The notes below the pieces were generated by a model. That model saw only the letters and a list, made by a program, of their open reading frames with translations. It ran no database searches and had not been told where the DNA came from. From Vibrio gallaecicus (GTDB lineage Bacteria > Pseudomonadota > Gammaproteobacteria > Enterobacterales > Vibrionaceae), in the NCBI RefSeq assembly GCF_024347495.1, contig NZ_AP025491.1, positions 62,001-126,000 on the forward strand: a stretch of DNA of 64,000 nucleotides, given 5' to 3'. Below are positions 7,522-16,686 of this stretch, in pieces (position 1 is the first letter of the stretch; each line of letters begins with the position of its first letter). The position numbers and the translations under genes are program-made.

Positions 7522-8523
7522 ATGGATCCATTAACACAAGGTGTGCTGGGGGCTTCTTTGTCCCTATCAGTAAGCCAAAAACAACACTTAATCGTCGCCG
7601 GTGCTTTTGGTCTACTCGCAGGAATGGCTCCGGATCTGGATGTATTTATCCAGTCAGAGAGCGATCCATTACTTTTTTTGGAGTTTCACCGGCAATTTAC
7701 TCATTCACTCTTTTTTATTCCTCTGGGCAGTTTTATATGTGCTCTTGCTTTTCACTGGCTGATCGGAAAGCCACAGCGACTCTCGTTTAAACAAAGTTGG
7801 CTTTATAGCGCACTAGGTTATAGCACTCACGCGTTGCTGGATTCTTGTACTTCTTATGGCACTCAGTTATTTTGGCCTCTAACCAGTGAGCGTTATGCTT
7901 GGAATAGCGTATCCGTGATTGACCCCGTGTTCACCCTGCCTATATTGATACTGCTCGTATTCACAATGCTTAAACGAAACACTTGGTTTGCTCGTATCGC
8001 ATTTCTTTGGGCTTTAACGTATCCAACATTAGGTATGATACAAAGAGATCGCGCTGAGGTTGCGGGATGGCAATTAGCAAATGAACGACAACATGCCCCT
8101 ATTCGGTTAGAGGCGAAACCGAGTTTCGCCAATATTTTGTTGTGGAAGGTTATCTACGAAACTGAGGGTTACTACCATGTTGATGCTGTGAGGGTAGGGA
8201 CTTCAGTGAAAAAATACCCAGGTGAAGCCATAGAAAAGCTAGAGATGAGTAGGGACTTCCCTTGGCTCGACCTTAATTCACAACAAGCTAAAGACATTGA
8301 ACGCTTCAGCCAGTTTTCAAAGGGCTTTTTAGCCAAAGCTCCTAGCGATGAACTGCGTGTTATCGATGTTAGATATTCAATTGTACCAAACCAACTCAAC
8401 GGGCTATGGAGTATAAAGCTATCACCATCAGTGACTCATGATACGCATGTAGAATATGAGACACATAGGTCTAATAGCTCGGCATCAAGACAACTTTTCT
8501 TAGAAATGCTATTGGATTTTTAA
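7522..8523 (+). CDS. YdjM/YbcI-like membrane-bound metal-dependent hydrolase (DUF457)
   Basis: A 333-residue inner-membrane protein. It starts MDPLTQGVLGASLSLSV, the family signature, followed by the metal-site motifs GMAPDLDVF and EFHRQFTHSLFF, and later GYSTHALLDSCTSYGTQ. The conserved His and Asp residues are those assigned as metal ligands in this family, whose substrate is not settled. The last ~120 residues form a soluble domain. It stands alone and is convergent with the CIA30 gene, 13 bases away. Confidence 0.85.
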   Translation: MDPLTQGVLGASLSLSVSQKQHLIVAGAFGLLAGMAPDLDVFIQSESDPLLFLEFHRQFTHSLFFIPLGSFICALAFHWLIGKPQRLSFKQSWLYSALGYSTHALLDSCTSYGTQLFWPLTSERYAWNSVSVIDPVFTLPILILLVFTMLKRNTWFARIAFLWALTYPTLGMIQRDRAEVAGWQLANERQHAPIRLEAKPSFANILLWKVIYETEGYYHVDAVRVGTSVKKYPGEAIEKLEMSRDFPWLDLNSQQAKDIERFSQFSKGFLAKAPSDELRVIDVRYSIVPNQLNGLWSIKLSPSVTHDTHVEYETHRSNSSASRQLFLEMLLDF

Positions 8524-8536
8524 TGATTTAATTTCG

Positions 8537-9160
8537 TTACTTATTAGGTTCTTGTGATTTTTTAAATTGGATCTGAATTAAATTAAGAGAAAAGGGAAGA
8601 GGCTGCTTATCTGCAATTAGAAAGCCAATTTGTTTTATTTCTTTTGCATCAATTTTAGGAGCTCCGCTGAGCATTCGCCCTCTGAACACTGCTTGAAAAT
8701 CACTAAGATGGAAAACTCTCTTAAATTGTTCTCCTTGAACAGTGGAAAAATCGTGTTTGTAGTTTATTCGGTAGCCGTCTTTCCATGTTGTGAGCCTGAG
8801 CTGGTAAGTGCGTCCATCACCAATATATGTTAGTTCAACGGTGTCCGGCTTATTGGACAGAGTCTCAATCGCTCGGTTTACTGAACTGAATCCACCATTG
8901 TTGGCAAACGATAACTCACCGATGAAACGACTTAACTGACCGTCATAGATGAAACTGCCTGTTGAAACGCCACCCATTACATTATCGTTGGTTGCAGTCC
9001 AGTTATGTTGTTCGCTCGCTTTTGTAAAATCGATCATATTCTTTCCTGAAGCCATTACGGCTTTAGAGCATAAAAAATAGCTAGTAAAGACTAACAACAA
9101 AAAGGCTATTTTCTTCATCGAGTAGTGTATTTGAACTCTTTTAATGTGAGCTATATTCAT
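8537..9160 (-). CDS. CIA30-domain exported protein
   Basis: A protein of about 207 residues with a hydrophobic signal (MKKIAFLLLVFTSYFLCSKAVMA) followed by a CIA30-type jelly-roll domain: NWTATNDNVMGGVSTGSFI, GFSSVNRAIE, then YQLRLTTW and DFQAVFRGRML. CIA30 was named for complex I assembly, but bacterial relatives have uncharacterised roles. Start choice is uncertain: GGAG precedes the ATG at 9160, another ATG exists at 9175, and MKKIAFLLL begins at 9118. Export suggests an envelope role. It may share a transcript with the DUF3081-like gene, 25 bases upstream on the same strand. Confidence 0.82.
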   Translation of the reverse strand: MNIAHIKRVQIHYSMKKIAFLLLVFTSYFLCSKAVMASGKNMIDFTKASEQHNWTATNDNVMGGVSTGSFIYDGQLSRFIGELSFANNGGFSSVNRAIETLSNKPDTVELTYIGDGRTYQLRLTTWKDGYRINYKHDFSTVQGEQFKRVFHLSDFQAVFRGRMLSGAPKIDAKEIKQIGFLIADKQPLPFSLNLIQIQFKKSQEPNK

Positions 9161-9185
9161 CTTAACTCCGTTCATGAGACTTCTT

Positions 9186-9452
9186 TCAATGTATTGGTTT
9201 AGTAGTAATCATTGCTAAGCAATGGCTGATGAAAGCGGAGTAATTGGACGGTTTACCGTGCTCAATTTTAAGTGTTCCGTGAAACATTAGCGTTACGGTT
9301 ACGTCTTTGTAGCTTAACCAACAGGTGTATCCATCGTAATCGTGCCATGCGTATACTTCATCTAAAACGTATCGGTCATCTAACCTATCACCAGATGCTC
9401 GAATACAGTCGAACACTCTGAGAAATTCTTTGATGGTGAGCTTTGTATCCAT
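9186..9452 (-). CDS. Small protein resembling DUF3081
   Basis: An 88-residue cytoplasmic protein. KEFLRVFDCIRASGD and WHDYDGYTCWLSYKDVTVTLMFHG resemble the small DUF3081 family seen in Vibrio and Shewanella, whose function is unknown. The assignment is from memory of the pattern and not certain. A single ATG start is available. Confidence 0.65.
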   Translation of the reverse strand: MDTKLTIKEFLRVFDCIRASGDRLDDRYVLDEVYAWHDYDGYTCWLSYKDVTVTLMFHGTLKIEHGKPSNYSAFISHCLAMITTKPIH

Positions 9453-9827
9453 GTGTTACTCCTAATATGAGGCTAATAAGCACAACATTTACAACCTATA
9501 GCCAATGCGTTAAACCAAACCTGATGCATTACTAAGGATAAAATTCATGTCTTGTATGTGCTCTTGATTGCCTAGTTAGGTACGGTTGAACCCTTTGATT
9601 CGATCAATGGTGAGTGTCTCTAATGTATATCTATCTGAATATAAAAGTGATTATGGTTGCTGATAGTAGAGAGAACTTATCTGATGGAACCTGTGATACA
9701 TTTGAAATATTAACTGGGAAGGACCAATGCTTTTCGAACATTGGTTAGAAGAAAATCTAGAATCATAACAAGCACTAGCGAGCTAACTCATAAATTGAGT
9801 CAGTCTCAAACTTTAATAGGAAATACC
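9453..9827. other. Intergenic region, no clear element
   Basis: About 375 bases between the DUF3081-like gene (start) and the GNAT gene (start). The GNAT frame remains open back to a TTG at 9741, but this part lacks a ribosome site. I see no strong hairpin or repeat. Confidence 0.4.
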
Positions 9828-10277
9828 ATGGCAAATCATATTGAGTTTAAACCTTTTGAACCAAGCGATAGAGATGCTTGTCTTCAAATCTTTGATGAAA
9901 ACTGTCCATTATACTTTGCGACTAATGAACGTGAAGATTACTCCGGCTTTTTGAATAGCTTCCCCGAAGGTTATGAAGTTTGTATGGTAAACAGTCATAT
10001 CGTTGGTGCTTATGGTTTGGCTGTGGATGACCAGAAAAATTGTCATCTCAATTGGATTTTAATCTCTCCAGGTACCCAAGGGTCGGGTATCGGTAATGAA
10101 TTTATGACTAGGGCGATTGCTCGTGCAAAGTGTCTAGGTTCAGAAGAAATTCAAATTTCAGCTAGCCATTTGTCGGCTCCTTTTTTTGCTAAGTACGGAG
10201 CATTAGAGGTGAATTACATATCTGATGGATGGGGTTTAGGAATGCATCGAGTGGATATGAGATTGAAACTGCCTTAA
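9828..10277 (+). CDS. GNAT-family N-acetyltransferase
   Basis: A 149-residue enzyme expected to move acetyl from acetyl-CoA to an amine. Motif A is seen as WILISPGTQGSGIGNEFMTR, where QGSGIG is the acetyl-CoA pyrophosphate loop. The C-terminal part SAPFFAKYGALEVNY is the usual motif B helix-strand. ATG 9828 (MANHIEFKPFEPSDRD) has AGGA about 7 bases upstream and fits the family N-terminus; the upstream TTG extension does not. The substrate cannot be told. Confidence 0.85.
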   Translation: MANHIEFKPFEPSDRDACLQIFDENCPLYFATNEREDYSGFLNSFPEGYEVCMVNSHIVGAYGLAVDDQKNCHLNWILISPGTQGSGIGNEFMTRAIARAKCLGSEEIQISASHLSAPFFAKYGALEVNYISDGWGLGMHRVDMRLKLP

Positions 10278-10524
10278 ATGGTTTTGGTTTAAAGCCGGGA
10301 GCCACCGTAGTAATGGTTGAAAGTATTTACGTTTATTTGAAATGATGCCTGCTAAGTTTGATTAAATGTTTACAGTAAACTAGACGAATCGCTGTTTAAA
10401 CTGGATTGAATTATAAGTACTCAAATTAAGGTGTGTTTCTTTGACGAAATGAATCATAAAAGATTGATGTTCTGCAAAAAACACACAGAATCAAACGTCA
10501 TAATTTCTTAAATCGAGCTAGTGA

Positions 10525-11412
10525 ATGGATAAATTAACTGCAGCAAAGGTGTTTGTTGATATTGCTCAATCAGGCAGTTTTACGGCGACGTCTGATAGGC
10601 TCGAAATGTCACGACCTATGGTAACTCGTTATGTTGAAGCGATGGAAAAATGGCTCAACGTGCGCTTATTACACCGAACTACTCGTAAGGTCACATTAAC
10701 TAGTGCAGGAGTAGGTTGCTTGAAAGAAGTAGAGCTTTGGCTGGAACAAGCGGAAGCTCTACTCGAGTTGAGTGATAAAAGTGAAGAACTCTCTGGTAGT
10801 GTAAGAGTCGCGACAAGCATGTCATTTGGATTTTCACAGCTTGTTCCTGCACTGCAAGAGTTCATGTCCATACATCCCAAAGTTTATGTCGATATTGATT
10901 TACAGGACTCTGTTGCTGATTTAACCGAAAGGCAAATTGATCTGGCGATTCGTATTGCGTCTAACCCAGATCCATCTTTGATCGGTAAGCCAATTGCCTT
11001 GTGTAAATCGCAACTTGTTGCCTCTCCAACCTACTTAGCTACGAGAGATAAACTTGTTGAACCTAAACAACTTATTGAACATCGCTGCTTGGGGTATAAA
11101 AACTTTCAGCGGCATGTATGGCATTTAACACAGGGAGAACAGCAGCAATCCGTTGATGTTGAGTGCAAGCTAACAGCCAATGAAGCCACGGCTTTGCTTC
11201 ACGCTGCGCTTTGCAATGGGGGCGTTGCCATCCAGCCCGATTACTTAGTGAATAAATATTTAAAGTCTGGTGAGTTAGAATCGGTTTTACCTGAATGGAA
11301 ACCAGCGGAACTTACCGTGTATGCGCTTTATTCTTCTAGAAAACATTTATCACCTACTGTCAGAGCATTAATCGATTACTTACAACAATATTTCGAAGAT
11401 AACCCACCGTAA
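10525..11412 (+). CDS. LysR-family transcriptional regulator
   Basis: A 295-residue regulator. The N-terminal winged HTH is clear (MDKLTAAKVFVDIAQSGSFT, then RPMVTRYVEAMEKWLNVRLL and HRTTRKVTLTSAG). The C-terminal periplasmic-binding-like effector domain spans about residues 90-290 (GSVRVATSMSFGFSQLVPAL). It stands alone with 247 bases upstream, and no adjacent divergent target is visible, so its regulon is unknown. Confidence 0.9.
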   Translation: MDKLTAAKVFVDIAQSGSFTATSDRLEMSRPMVTRYVEAMEKWLNVRLLHRTTRKVTLTSAGVGCLKEVELWLEQAEALLELSDKSEELSGSVRVATSMSFGFSQLVPALQEFMSIHPKVYVDIDLQDSVADLTERQIDLAIRIASNPDPSLIGKPIALCKSQLVASPTYLATRDKLVEPKQLIEHRCLGYKNFQRHVWHLTQGEQQQSVDVECKLTANEATALLHAALCNGGVAIQPDYLVNKYLKSGELESVLPEWKPAELTVYALYSSRKHLSPTVRALIDYLQQYFEDNPP

Positions 11413-11652
11413 GTGGTTTCTTGGGCTGGCATTTATATTTATCTGAAAATTCATTGTGTTAGTCGACCCTTTTATACTATCTATTAGGCAGAAATGATGC
11501 GGAAACAGCGAGTTACGCACATAATATGTAATAATGGCCGAATTGTTGACGTCAATACTTAGTCTCTGGTCACAAATGAAGCAACTTGGAAGTCATTGAA
11601 CATAAATATATGGCATGATGGTTTGTTATCAATAAACACATTTGCTCAGCCA

Positions 11653-12651
11653 ATGAATATCTTAGTATGCGATGATTCTATTATCGCTAGAAAGTCAATA
11701 ATTAGGCATCTGGACATATCATCTCACCTTGAGATCTTTCAAGCTGAGAATGGGCAGCAGGCGCTTGAATTGCTCGCTGCTCACCCTATAGATCTGCTAT
11801 TTCTCGATTTGACGATGCCTGTTTTAGATGGGTTTGGCGTATTAACTGCTTTGCCAGTCAATACCTACCCAACGAAAGTCGTTGTGGTTTCTGCTGATAT
11901 TCAAAGCCAAGCGAAACAACGCTGCATAGACTTGGGAGCAATTGCGTTTTTAGATAAGCCCTTTGCACCAATGGAACTGGCAGTACTGTTAGATGATTAC
12001 TTAGTCCCGTCATCAAAAGTTGAACCTGTTCAACGATCCCAACTTTCACAATTTGACATCATAGCCAACATCAAAGAAATGAGTAATGTTGCCCTTGGTA
12101 CCAGTGCTTCTTTGATTTCTGAGCAAGTTGGTCAATTTATCGAGATGCCAATTCCCAACGTAGCTTCACTGCATCAATCAGAATTGAAAATGACAGTGCA
12201 AGATATTGTTGACCATTCTGAATATCGTGCAGTTTCTCAACGTTTTGTTGGGCACGGTATCAACGGTGAAGCGCTGGTTTGTTTGCATGGCGATGGGCTT
12301 AGTCAACTTGCGCAGGTTTATGGCGGTAGTGATCAAAATATCGCAAAGGATCAAAATTCAACGAGTGAAATAATTCTGGATTTAGCCAACCTGACTGTTT
12401 CTTCATTTCTTGTCTCTTTTAGTAAGCAGCTTGATATCTCTATATCTTTACGTCAGCCGATTATTTTAGAAAAAGAACAGCTTCAAGAATCTCTTGGGTG
12501 TAACCAATTTCTTTCTGGGTATGACAAAGACATTTTTACCATTGAATTTGTATATAAAAGTGAAGACATCGATCTCGCCTGTGATGTTATTTTTCTAATG
12601 CACAATGAATCATTGAACGCGATTGGCGACATTTTAGAGACGGTATTATGA
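11653..12651 (+). CDS. Response regulator with receiver and CheC/CheX-like domains
   Basis: A protein of about 332 residues. The receiver domain starts at once (MNILVCDDSIIARKSIIRHL) and has the phospho-acceptor Asp in LLFLDLTMPVLDGFG, the Thr/Ser at VVVSAD and the Lys in FLDKPFAP. From about residue 145 a CheC-like domain follows, with EMSNVALGTSASLI and later SEIILDLANLTVSSFL, the two helices that carry CheY-P phosphatase residues in CheC/CheX. The frame extends to a TTG at 11596, but ATG 11653 is where receivers begin. It overlaps the next gene by 4 bases (ATGA), so the pair is co-translated. Confidence 0.85.
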   Translation: MNILVCDDSIIARKSIIRHLDISSHLEIFQAENGQQALELLAAHPIDLLFLDLTMPVLDGFGVLTALPVNTYPTKVVVVSADIQSQAKQRCIDLGAIAFLDKPFAPMELAVLLDDYLVPSSKVEPVQRSQLSQFDIIANIKEMSNVALGTSASLISEQVGQFIEMPIPNVASLHQSELKMTVQDIVDHSEYRAVSQRFVGHGINGEALVCLHGDGLSQLAQVYGGSDQNIAKDQNSTSEIILDLANLTVSSFLVSFSKQLDISISLRQPIILEKEQLQESLGCNQFLSGYDKDIFTIEFVYKSEDIDLACDVIFLMHNESLNAIGDILETVL

Positions 12652-13613
12652 ATACGACAGATATAGGTGACTTGCATTGGGCAATGCAGATTATTGGTGG
12701 TCTCGATGCCGGACTGATAGTTATCGATCGTGATTATCAAGTATATGCTTGGAATTCTTTTATGCAGTCATATAGCGGAATAAAAGCCAATGAGATCATT
12801 GGTAAGCCGTTATTTGAGGTTGTGACAGATCTCCCTGAGGAATGGGTAAAAAGAAAAGTTGATACCGCTTTTAAGCTAAAGAGTCGTAGTTTTTCATGTT
12901 GGGAAGACCGACCTTACTTGTTTAAATTTAAAAATTTCAGCCCAATTTCAAATGGCTTAGAAGAGATGCATCAAAACGTGACCTTCTCTCCCCTTACTTC
13001 TGTGAATGGTGATGTTTCACACGTTAGTATTGTAGTGAATGACGTTACTGACATTGCAAAAAATAAAATTCATCTTGTTGATTCAAACCAAAAGCTATCT
13101 GATCTTAGCCGAACAGATGGCTTAACTAAGTTATTCAACCGTCGTTATTGGGAAAACTGTCTTCAACAAGAATTCAATAGGTGCCATGTATCTGGCATTG
13201 TCTCGTCTATTGTGATCTTTGATATTGACCATTTTAAACGTGTTAATGATACCTATGGGCATACAGTGGGTGATCAAGTGATACGTCATGTCGCCGATGA
13301 ACTTCGAAGAGCATCGAGATCATCAGATATATGCGGTCGCTATGGCGGAGAAGAGTTTACCATCATCTTGCCTGGAACTTGTGCTGGGCAAGCTCTCTAT
13401 TTCACAGAAAGGCTTCGGAAGCGAATAGAAAGCTCGATTGTTGAATACCAAGGGAGCTCCGTTCAGTACACGATAAGCTTGGGGATTTGTGAGGTGTCTA
13501 GCTCTCAAAGTAATCACTTGTCATGGTTAGAGCATGCAGATAAAGCGTTATATTTTTCTAAAGAAATGGGGCGAAATCGTTCGACAGTTTTTGACATTAC
13601 CTTAATTGAGTAG
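12648..13613 (+). CDS. PAS-GGDEF diguanylate cyclase
   Basis: A 321-residue protein predicted to make c-di-GMP in the cytoplasm. A PAS domain occupies about residues 10-130 (GLDAGLIVIDRDYQVYAWNS). The GGDEF domain starts at DLSRTDGLTKLFNRRYWE; the active site is RYGGEEFTIILPG with intact GGEEF. The product-inhibition site RSSD lies five residues before it. It is translationally coupled to the receiver-CheC gene upstream, so the two probably act in one pathway. Confidence 0.92.
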   Translation: MNTTDIGDLHWAMQIIGGLDAGLIVIDRDYQVYAWNSFMQSYSGIKANEIIGKPLFEVVTDLPEEWVKRKVDTAFKLKSRSFSCWEDRPYLFKFKNFSPISNGLEEMHQNVTFSPLTSVNGDVSHVSIVVNDVTDIAKNKIHLVDSNQKLSDLSRTDGLTKLFNRRYWENCLQQEFNRCHVSGIVSSIVIFDIDHFKRVNDTYGHTVGDQVIRHVADELRRASRSSDICGRYGGEEFTIILPGTCAGQALYFTERLRKRIESSIVEYQGSSVQYTISLGICEVSSSQSNHLSWLEHADKALYFSKEMGRNRSTVFDITLIE

Positions 13614-13719
13614 TGAGTTTTTCTGGTTATAGCCTTAGCTTGCACTCTTGTGTTTGATGCACTTTTACTTACCACTTTTTACGTCAAACATTTAGATAGG
13701 CGCTATTTCTAGGCACTTA

Positions 13720-14400
13720 CTAACCGAAGTCGAGCGTCAGTAATAACCTAGTTTCTTCGGATTTCATGGCTGGTGAACGATGGACCAGCCCTGAATGTTC
13801 GTTTCCAATCCAAAGCTCCCCTTTAAGAAGTGCTACATCACCGCAAGTCACCTGCTGAATATCGGATTCTTGTGTATAAAGACCTGAGATTGAATCCGGT
13901 TGTCCATTACTTCCATGTCCTAATTTTGAGCGATCTAGTACATGATTTGGCAGCCATTGCGTTGCAATTCCATGGTAAGTGGAAACTAATCGACAAGGTA
14001 CTTTATCAACATGGAATCTAGGGCACATCGCACTATCTAGAGTTGCTAAACGTAGACCAGCTTGCTTAAGGTCGAAGAGGTAGCAGTACATATCAACGAG
14101 TTCTACCATGTTCTCCAGTAGCGCTTTAGGCGCGGTCCCGTTTGTCGCGTACTCGAGCTTTTCATACGCATTTTCAGGAGTGAGAGTTATGGATTTTCTA
14201 ACACTAAGGTTCTGAGTGAGAAAGTGGCCGACTGCTTGAGCTAGTTCTTCGTCATTACTACGTCGCCAAATCGCAATGTTGATGTGCTCTTGGTAGATAT
14301 CACTTAGAACTGTTGGGTGTTCCCCAGTGCTGAAACACGGCTCAATATTACTCTGTGGGGAGATGTTTGTGAGGGGCTGTTCAATCAAAGCGGTATTCAT
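13720..14400 (-). CDS. DUF1826 protein, possible Fe(II)/2-oxoglutarate-type dioxygenase
   Basis: A 226-residue cytoplasmic protein of the DUF1826 family. Residues FHVDK (H130, D132), VHRSP (H207) and ETRLLL (R218) have the order HxD...H...R of Fe(II)/2-oxoglutarate oxygenases, and the C-terminus GDVALLKGELWIG resembles a double-stranded beta-helix edge. This enzymatic reading is my inference. DUF1826 genes are, as I recall, linked to zinc-starvation loci next to COG0523 metallochaperones. A Zur-like palindrome lies 87 bases upstream, which supports induction by low zinc. Confidence 0.82.
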   Translation of the reverse strand: MNTALIEQPLTNISPQSNIEPCFSTGEHPTVLSDIYQEHINIAIWRRSNDEELAQAVGHFLTQNLSVRKSITLTPENAYEKLEYATNGTAPKALLENMVELVDMYCYLFDLKQAGLRLATLDSAMCPRFHVDKVPCRLVSTYHGIATQWLPNHVLDRSKLGHGSNGQPDSISGLYTQESDIQQVTCGDVALLKGELWIGNEHSGLVHRSPAMKSEETRLLLTLDFG

Positions 14401-14486
14401 TGTGTCATTTCCTAAGTAGCAATCAGGTCGTCAAATCTCATACAACGGCTTTCGTTATGTAGAAAAATGGATTGGTTGTCGTGTGA

Positions 14487-14501
14487 TGTTATAACATAAC
14501 A
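14487..14501 (-). promoter_or_regulatory. Candidate Zur box upstream of the DUF1826 gene
   Basis: TGTTATAACATAACA is a palindrome with 6-bp arms (TGTTAT/ATAACA) around AAC and fits the core of the enterobacterial/Vibrio Zur site. It lies 87 bases upstream of the DUF1826 start. Confidence 0.65.
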
Positions 14502-14740
14502 GTTGTGGTTGTGCGAGATGAGAGGGCTTATAATTGTTAATCGCTAGTTAACGATTGATGTAATTCGTGGATGGTTAAAGACGAGGTGTAATGCTCTGAA
14601 TGTGCTTATAGTGATGCTTGAACATTATTCAATATGCATTGGTCAGGTTATTGTCAGATCTAAATCTAAGAACCCACATCAAAATTTGGAGACTTGAATT
14701 TGTGTTACCATACGCCGCTTGGGGTTGAGCACAAAGTTTT

Positions 14741-14760
14741 ATCATATCGCTTTATATGAT
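14741..14760. promoter_or_regulatory. Inverted repeat upstream of the BCCT gene
   Basis: ATCATAT and ATATGAT flank a CGCTTT spacer about 80 bases upstream of the transporter start. It could be an operator. The rest of the 440-bp gap (14401-14840) shows only the Zur-like site. Confidence 0.4.
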
Positions 14761-14840
14761 GTGACTAGCCAATCAAGTTGTAATTGGATATGGAGTTGGT
14801 CCTTATATTCGATCTCTCGGATATGTGAACATCATAATTT

Positions 14841-16445
14841 ATGAGTTTTAAATCAAAAAAGTACAGTATTGATTCTACTGATTATCAAGTCGGTCAAGAT
14901 AACGTCAGCAAATGGGGTATGGATGTCCATAACACCGTTTTTGTGGCATCTGTCAGTTTATCTATTCTTTTCGTCATCACTCTTCTTGCGCTACCAACTG
15001 CTGATGCAAAAGCGGCGATTGATTCTATTAAAGGCGCTGTTTTATCGAACTTCGATTTCCTATTCATGTGGGGAGCTAACATCCTGCTAGTGTTCGCAAT
15101 CATCCTGGCGTTTTCACCTTTAGGTAAAATTCGTTTAGGTGGTGAAGATGCGACGGCTGATTATTCCAAAGCATCATGGATTGCAATGCTTTTTGCCGCT
15201 GGTATGGGGATTGGGCTTATTTTCTGGGGTGTTGCAGAGCCAACTGCTTTCTTCACCAATTGGTTCGGAACACCATTGAATGCTGAACCTTATACAGAAG
15301 CCGGTCGTGAGTTAGCACTAGGCGCAACAGTTTTCCACTGGGGCTTACATGCATGGGCTATCTATGGGATGACAGCACTTTGCCTTGCATACTTTGTTTA
15401 TAACAAAGGTTTACCGCTATCAATGCGTTCAGTATTTTATCCATTATTGGGTGATCGTGTTTGGGGTAAAACCGGCGATGTTATCGATGTACTGACAGTG
15501 TTAGTGACTCTGTTTGGTCTGGCTACATCATTGGGTTTAGGTGGTACACAAGCGGCAAGTGGGATTAGCCATGTTTTCGGCTTAGAGAATAACATCTATC
15601 TTCAGCAAGCTATTATCGTGTTGATCATGGGCTTAGCGATTGTTTCTGTTCTGCGTGGCATGGACGGAGGTGTTAAGTTCCTTAGTAACCTAAATATGGT
15701 TATTGCGTTTATATTCCTTGGTCTTATTGCTGTTTTGAATTTCACTACAGTGCTTGATTCTTTGGCTACAGCAGTCACGGGTTATGTGAAAAACATCGTA
15801 GCATTAAGTCAAACTTCTGGTCGTGAAGATACAACATGGCTACATGGTTGGACTGTGTTCTACTGGGCTTGGTGGGTTGCTTATGCACCATTTTTCGGTA
15901 TGTTCGTTGCTCGTATTTCTAAAGGTCGTACTGTTCGTGAATTCTTGCTTTGTGTAATGATTATTCCAACATTAGTGACGACAGCTTGGATGTCTATCTT
16001 TGGTGGTGTAGCTATCGAACAAGTAATGGATAAAGTAGGTCAGCTTGGTATTGATCAGGGTATTACAGATGTGTCTCTAAGCTTGTTCTATATGCTAGAT
16101 GCCTATCCGTTTGGCAGTATTTTATCTGTAATCGCCGTTGCATTAATCATTGTATTCTTTGTAACCACACTTGATTCGGGATCTATCGTAATTGATGGCA
16201 TGACGGCTGGTGGTAAATTAGAAGTACCAGTGAAGCAGAAGGTGGTTTGGGCTGTTATTTCTGGTGCGATTGCAATGGTCATGTTGTGGATTGGTGGTAC
16301 TCAATCTATTCAAGCGCTGCAATCTATTACCATTATAGCGGCTATGCCTTTCACTATTATTTTATTGCTGGGCAGTGTGAGTTTATTTAAAGGACTGCTG
16401 ACGGAATTGGATAAAGTGCAAGTGTCTGCTAATGAATCACGTTAG
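14841..16445 (+). CDS. BCCT-family transporter (betaine/carnitine/choline)
   Basis: A 534-residue, twelve-helix inner-membrane carrier. The family signature is intact: FYWAWWVAYAPFFGMFVARI followed by SKGRTVREF, with the tryptophan-rich box that binds the quaternary ammonium group. GMGIGLIFWGVAEPTAFF at about residue 115 is the glycine-rich helix 3. Such carriers take up compatible solutes under salt stress in marine bacteria. A short C-terminal tail of ~20 residues argues against the long osmosensory tail of BetP. It stands alone and ends in a strong terminator. Confidence 0.92.
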   Translation: MSFKSKKYSIDSTDYQVGQDNVSKWGMDVHNTVFVASVSLSILFVITLLALPTADAKAAIDSIKGAVLSNFDFLFMWGANILLVFAIILAFSPLGKIRLGGEDATADYSKASWIAMLFAAGMGIGLIFWGVAEPTAFFTNWFGTPLNAEPYTEAGRELALGATVFHWGLHAWAIYGMTALCLAYFVYNKGLPLSMRSVFYPLLGDRVWGKTGDVIDVLTVLVTLFGLATSLGLGGTQAASGISHVFGLENNIYLQQAIIVLIMGLAIVSVLRGMDGGVKFLSNLNMVIAFIFLGLIAVLNFTTVLDSLATAVTGYVKNIVALSQTSGREDTTWLHGWTVFYWAWWVAYAPFFGMFVARISKGRTVREFLLCVMIIPTLVTTAWMSIFGGVAIEQVMDKVGQLGIDQGITDVSLSLFYMLDAYPFGSILSVIAVALIIVFFVTTLDSGSIVIDGMTAGGKLEVPVKQKVVWAVISGAIAMVMLWIGGTQSIQALQSITIIAAMPFTIILLLGSVSLFKGLLTELDKVQVSANESR

Positions 16446-16476
16446 TTACCTAAAGTAGTAGCCTGCACCTTATAAT

Positions 16477-16512
16477 AAAACTCTCTGGTACATTGTGTCA
16501 GAGAGTTTTTTA
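16477..16512 (+). terminator. Terminator of the BCCT transporter gene
   Basis: AAAACTCTCTG pairs perfectly with CAGAGAGTTTT over an 11-base loop and is followed by more T. Confidence 0.9.
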
Positions 16513-16686
16513 TTAAATAACATTCTAAAAACCACTAATTCAATTAAAGTAACCTTACTCTCCTGATAGCGTAGTTCGATACATTTTGATTACTAATTGA
16601 TTAAATATTTCAATAGGTTATCGATTTTATCATGATGAATGGCATATAGCTGTCATTGATAAGAGTCAACATTTAAAGCAGTCGAA

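Noticed and set aside
9741..9827. Upstream extension of the GNAT gene
   Set aside because: TTG start without ribosome site; ATG 9828 has AGGA and the family N-terminus.
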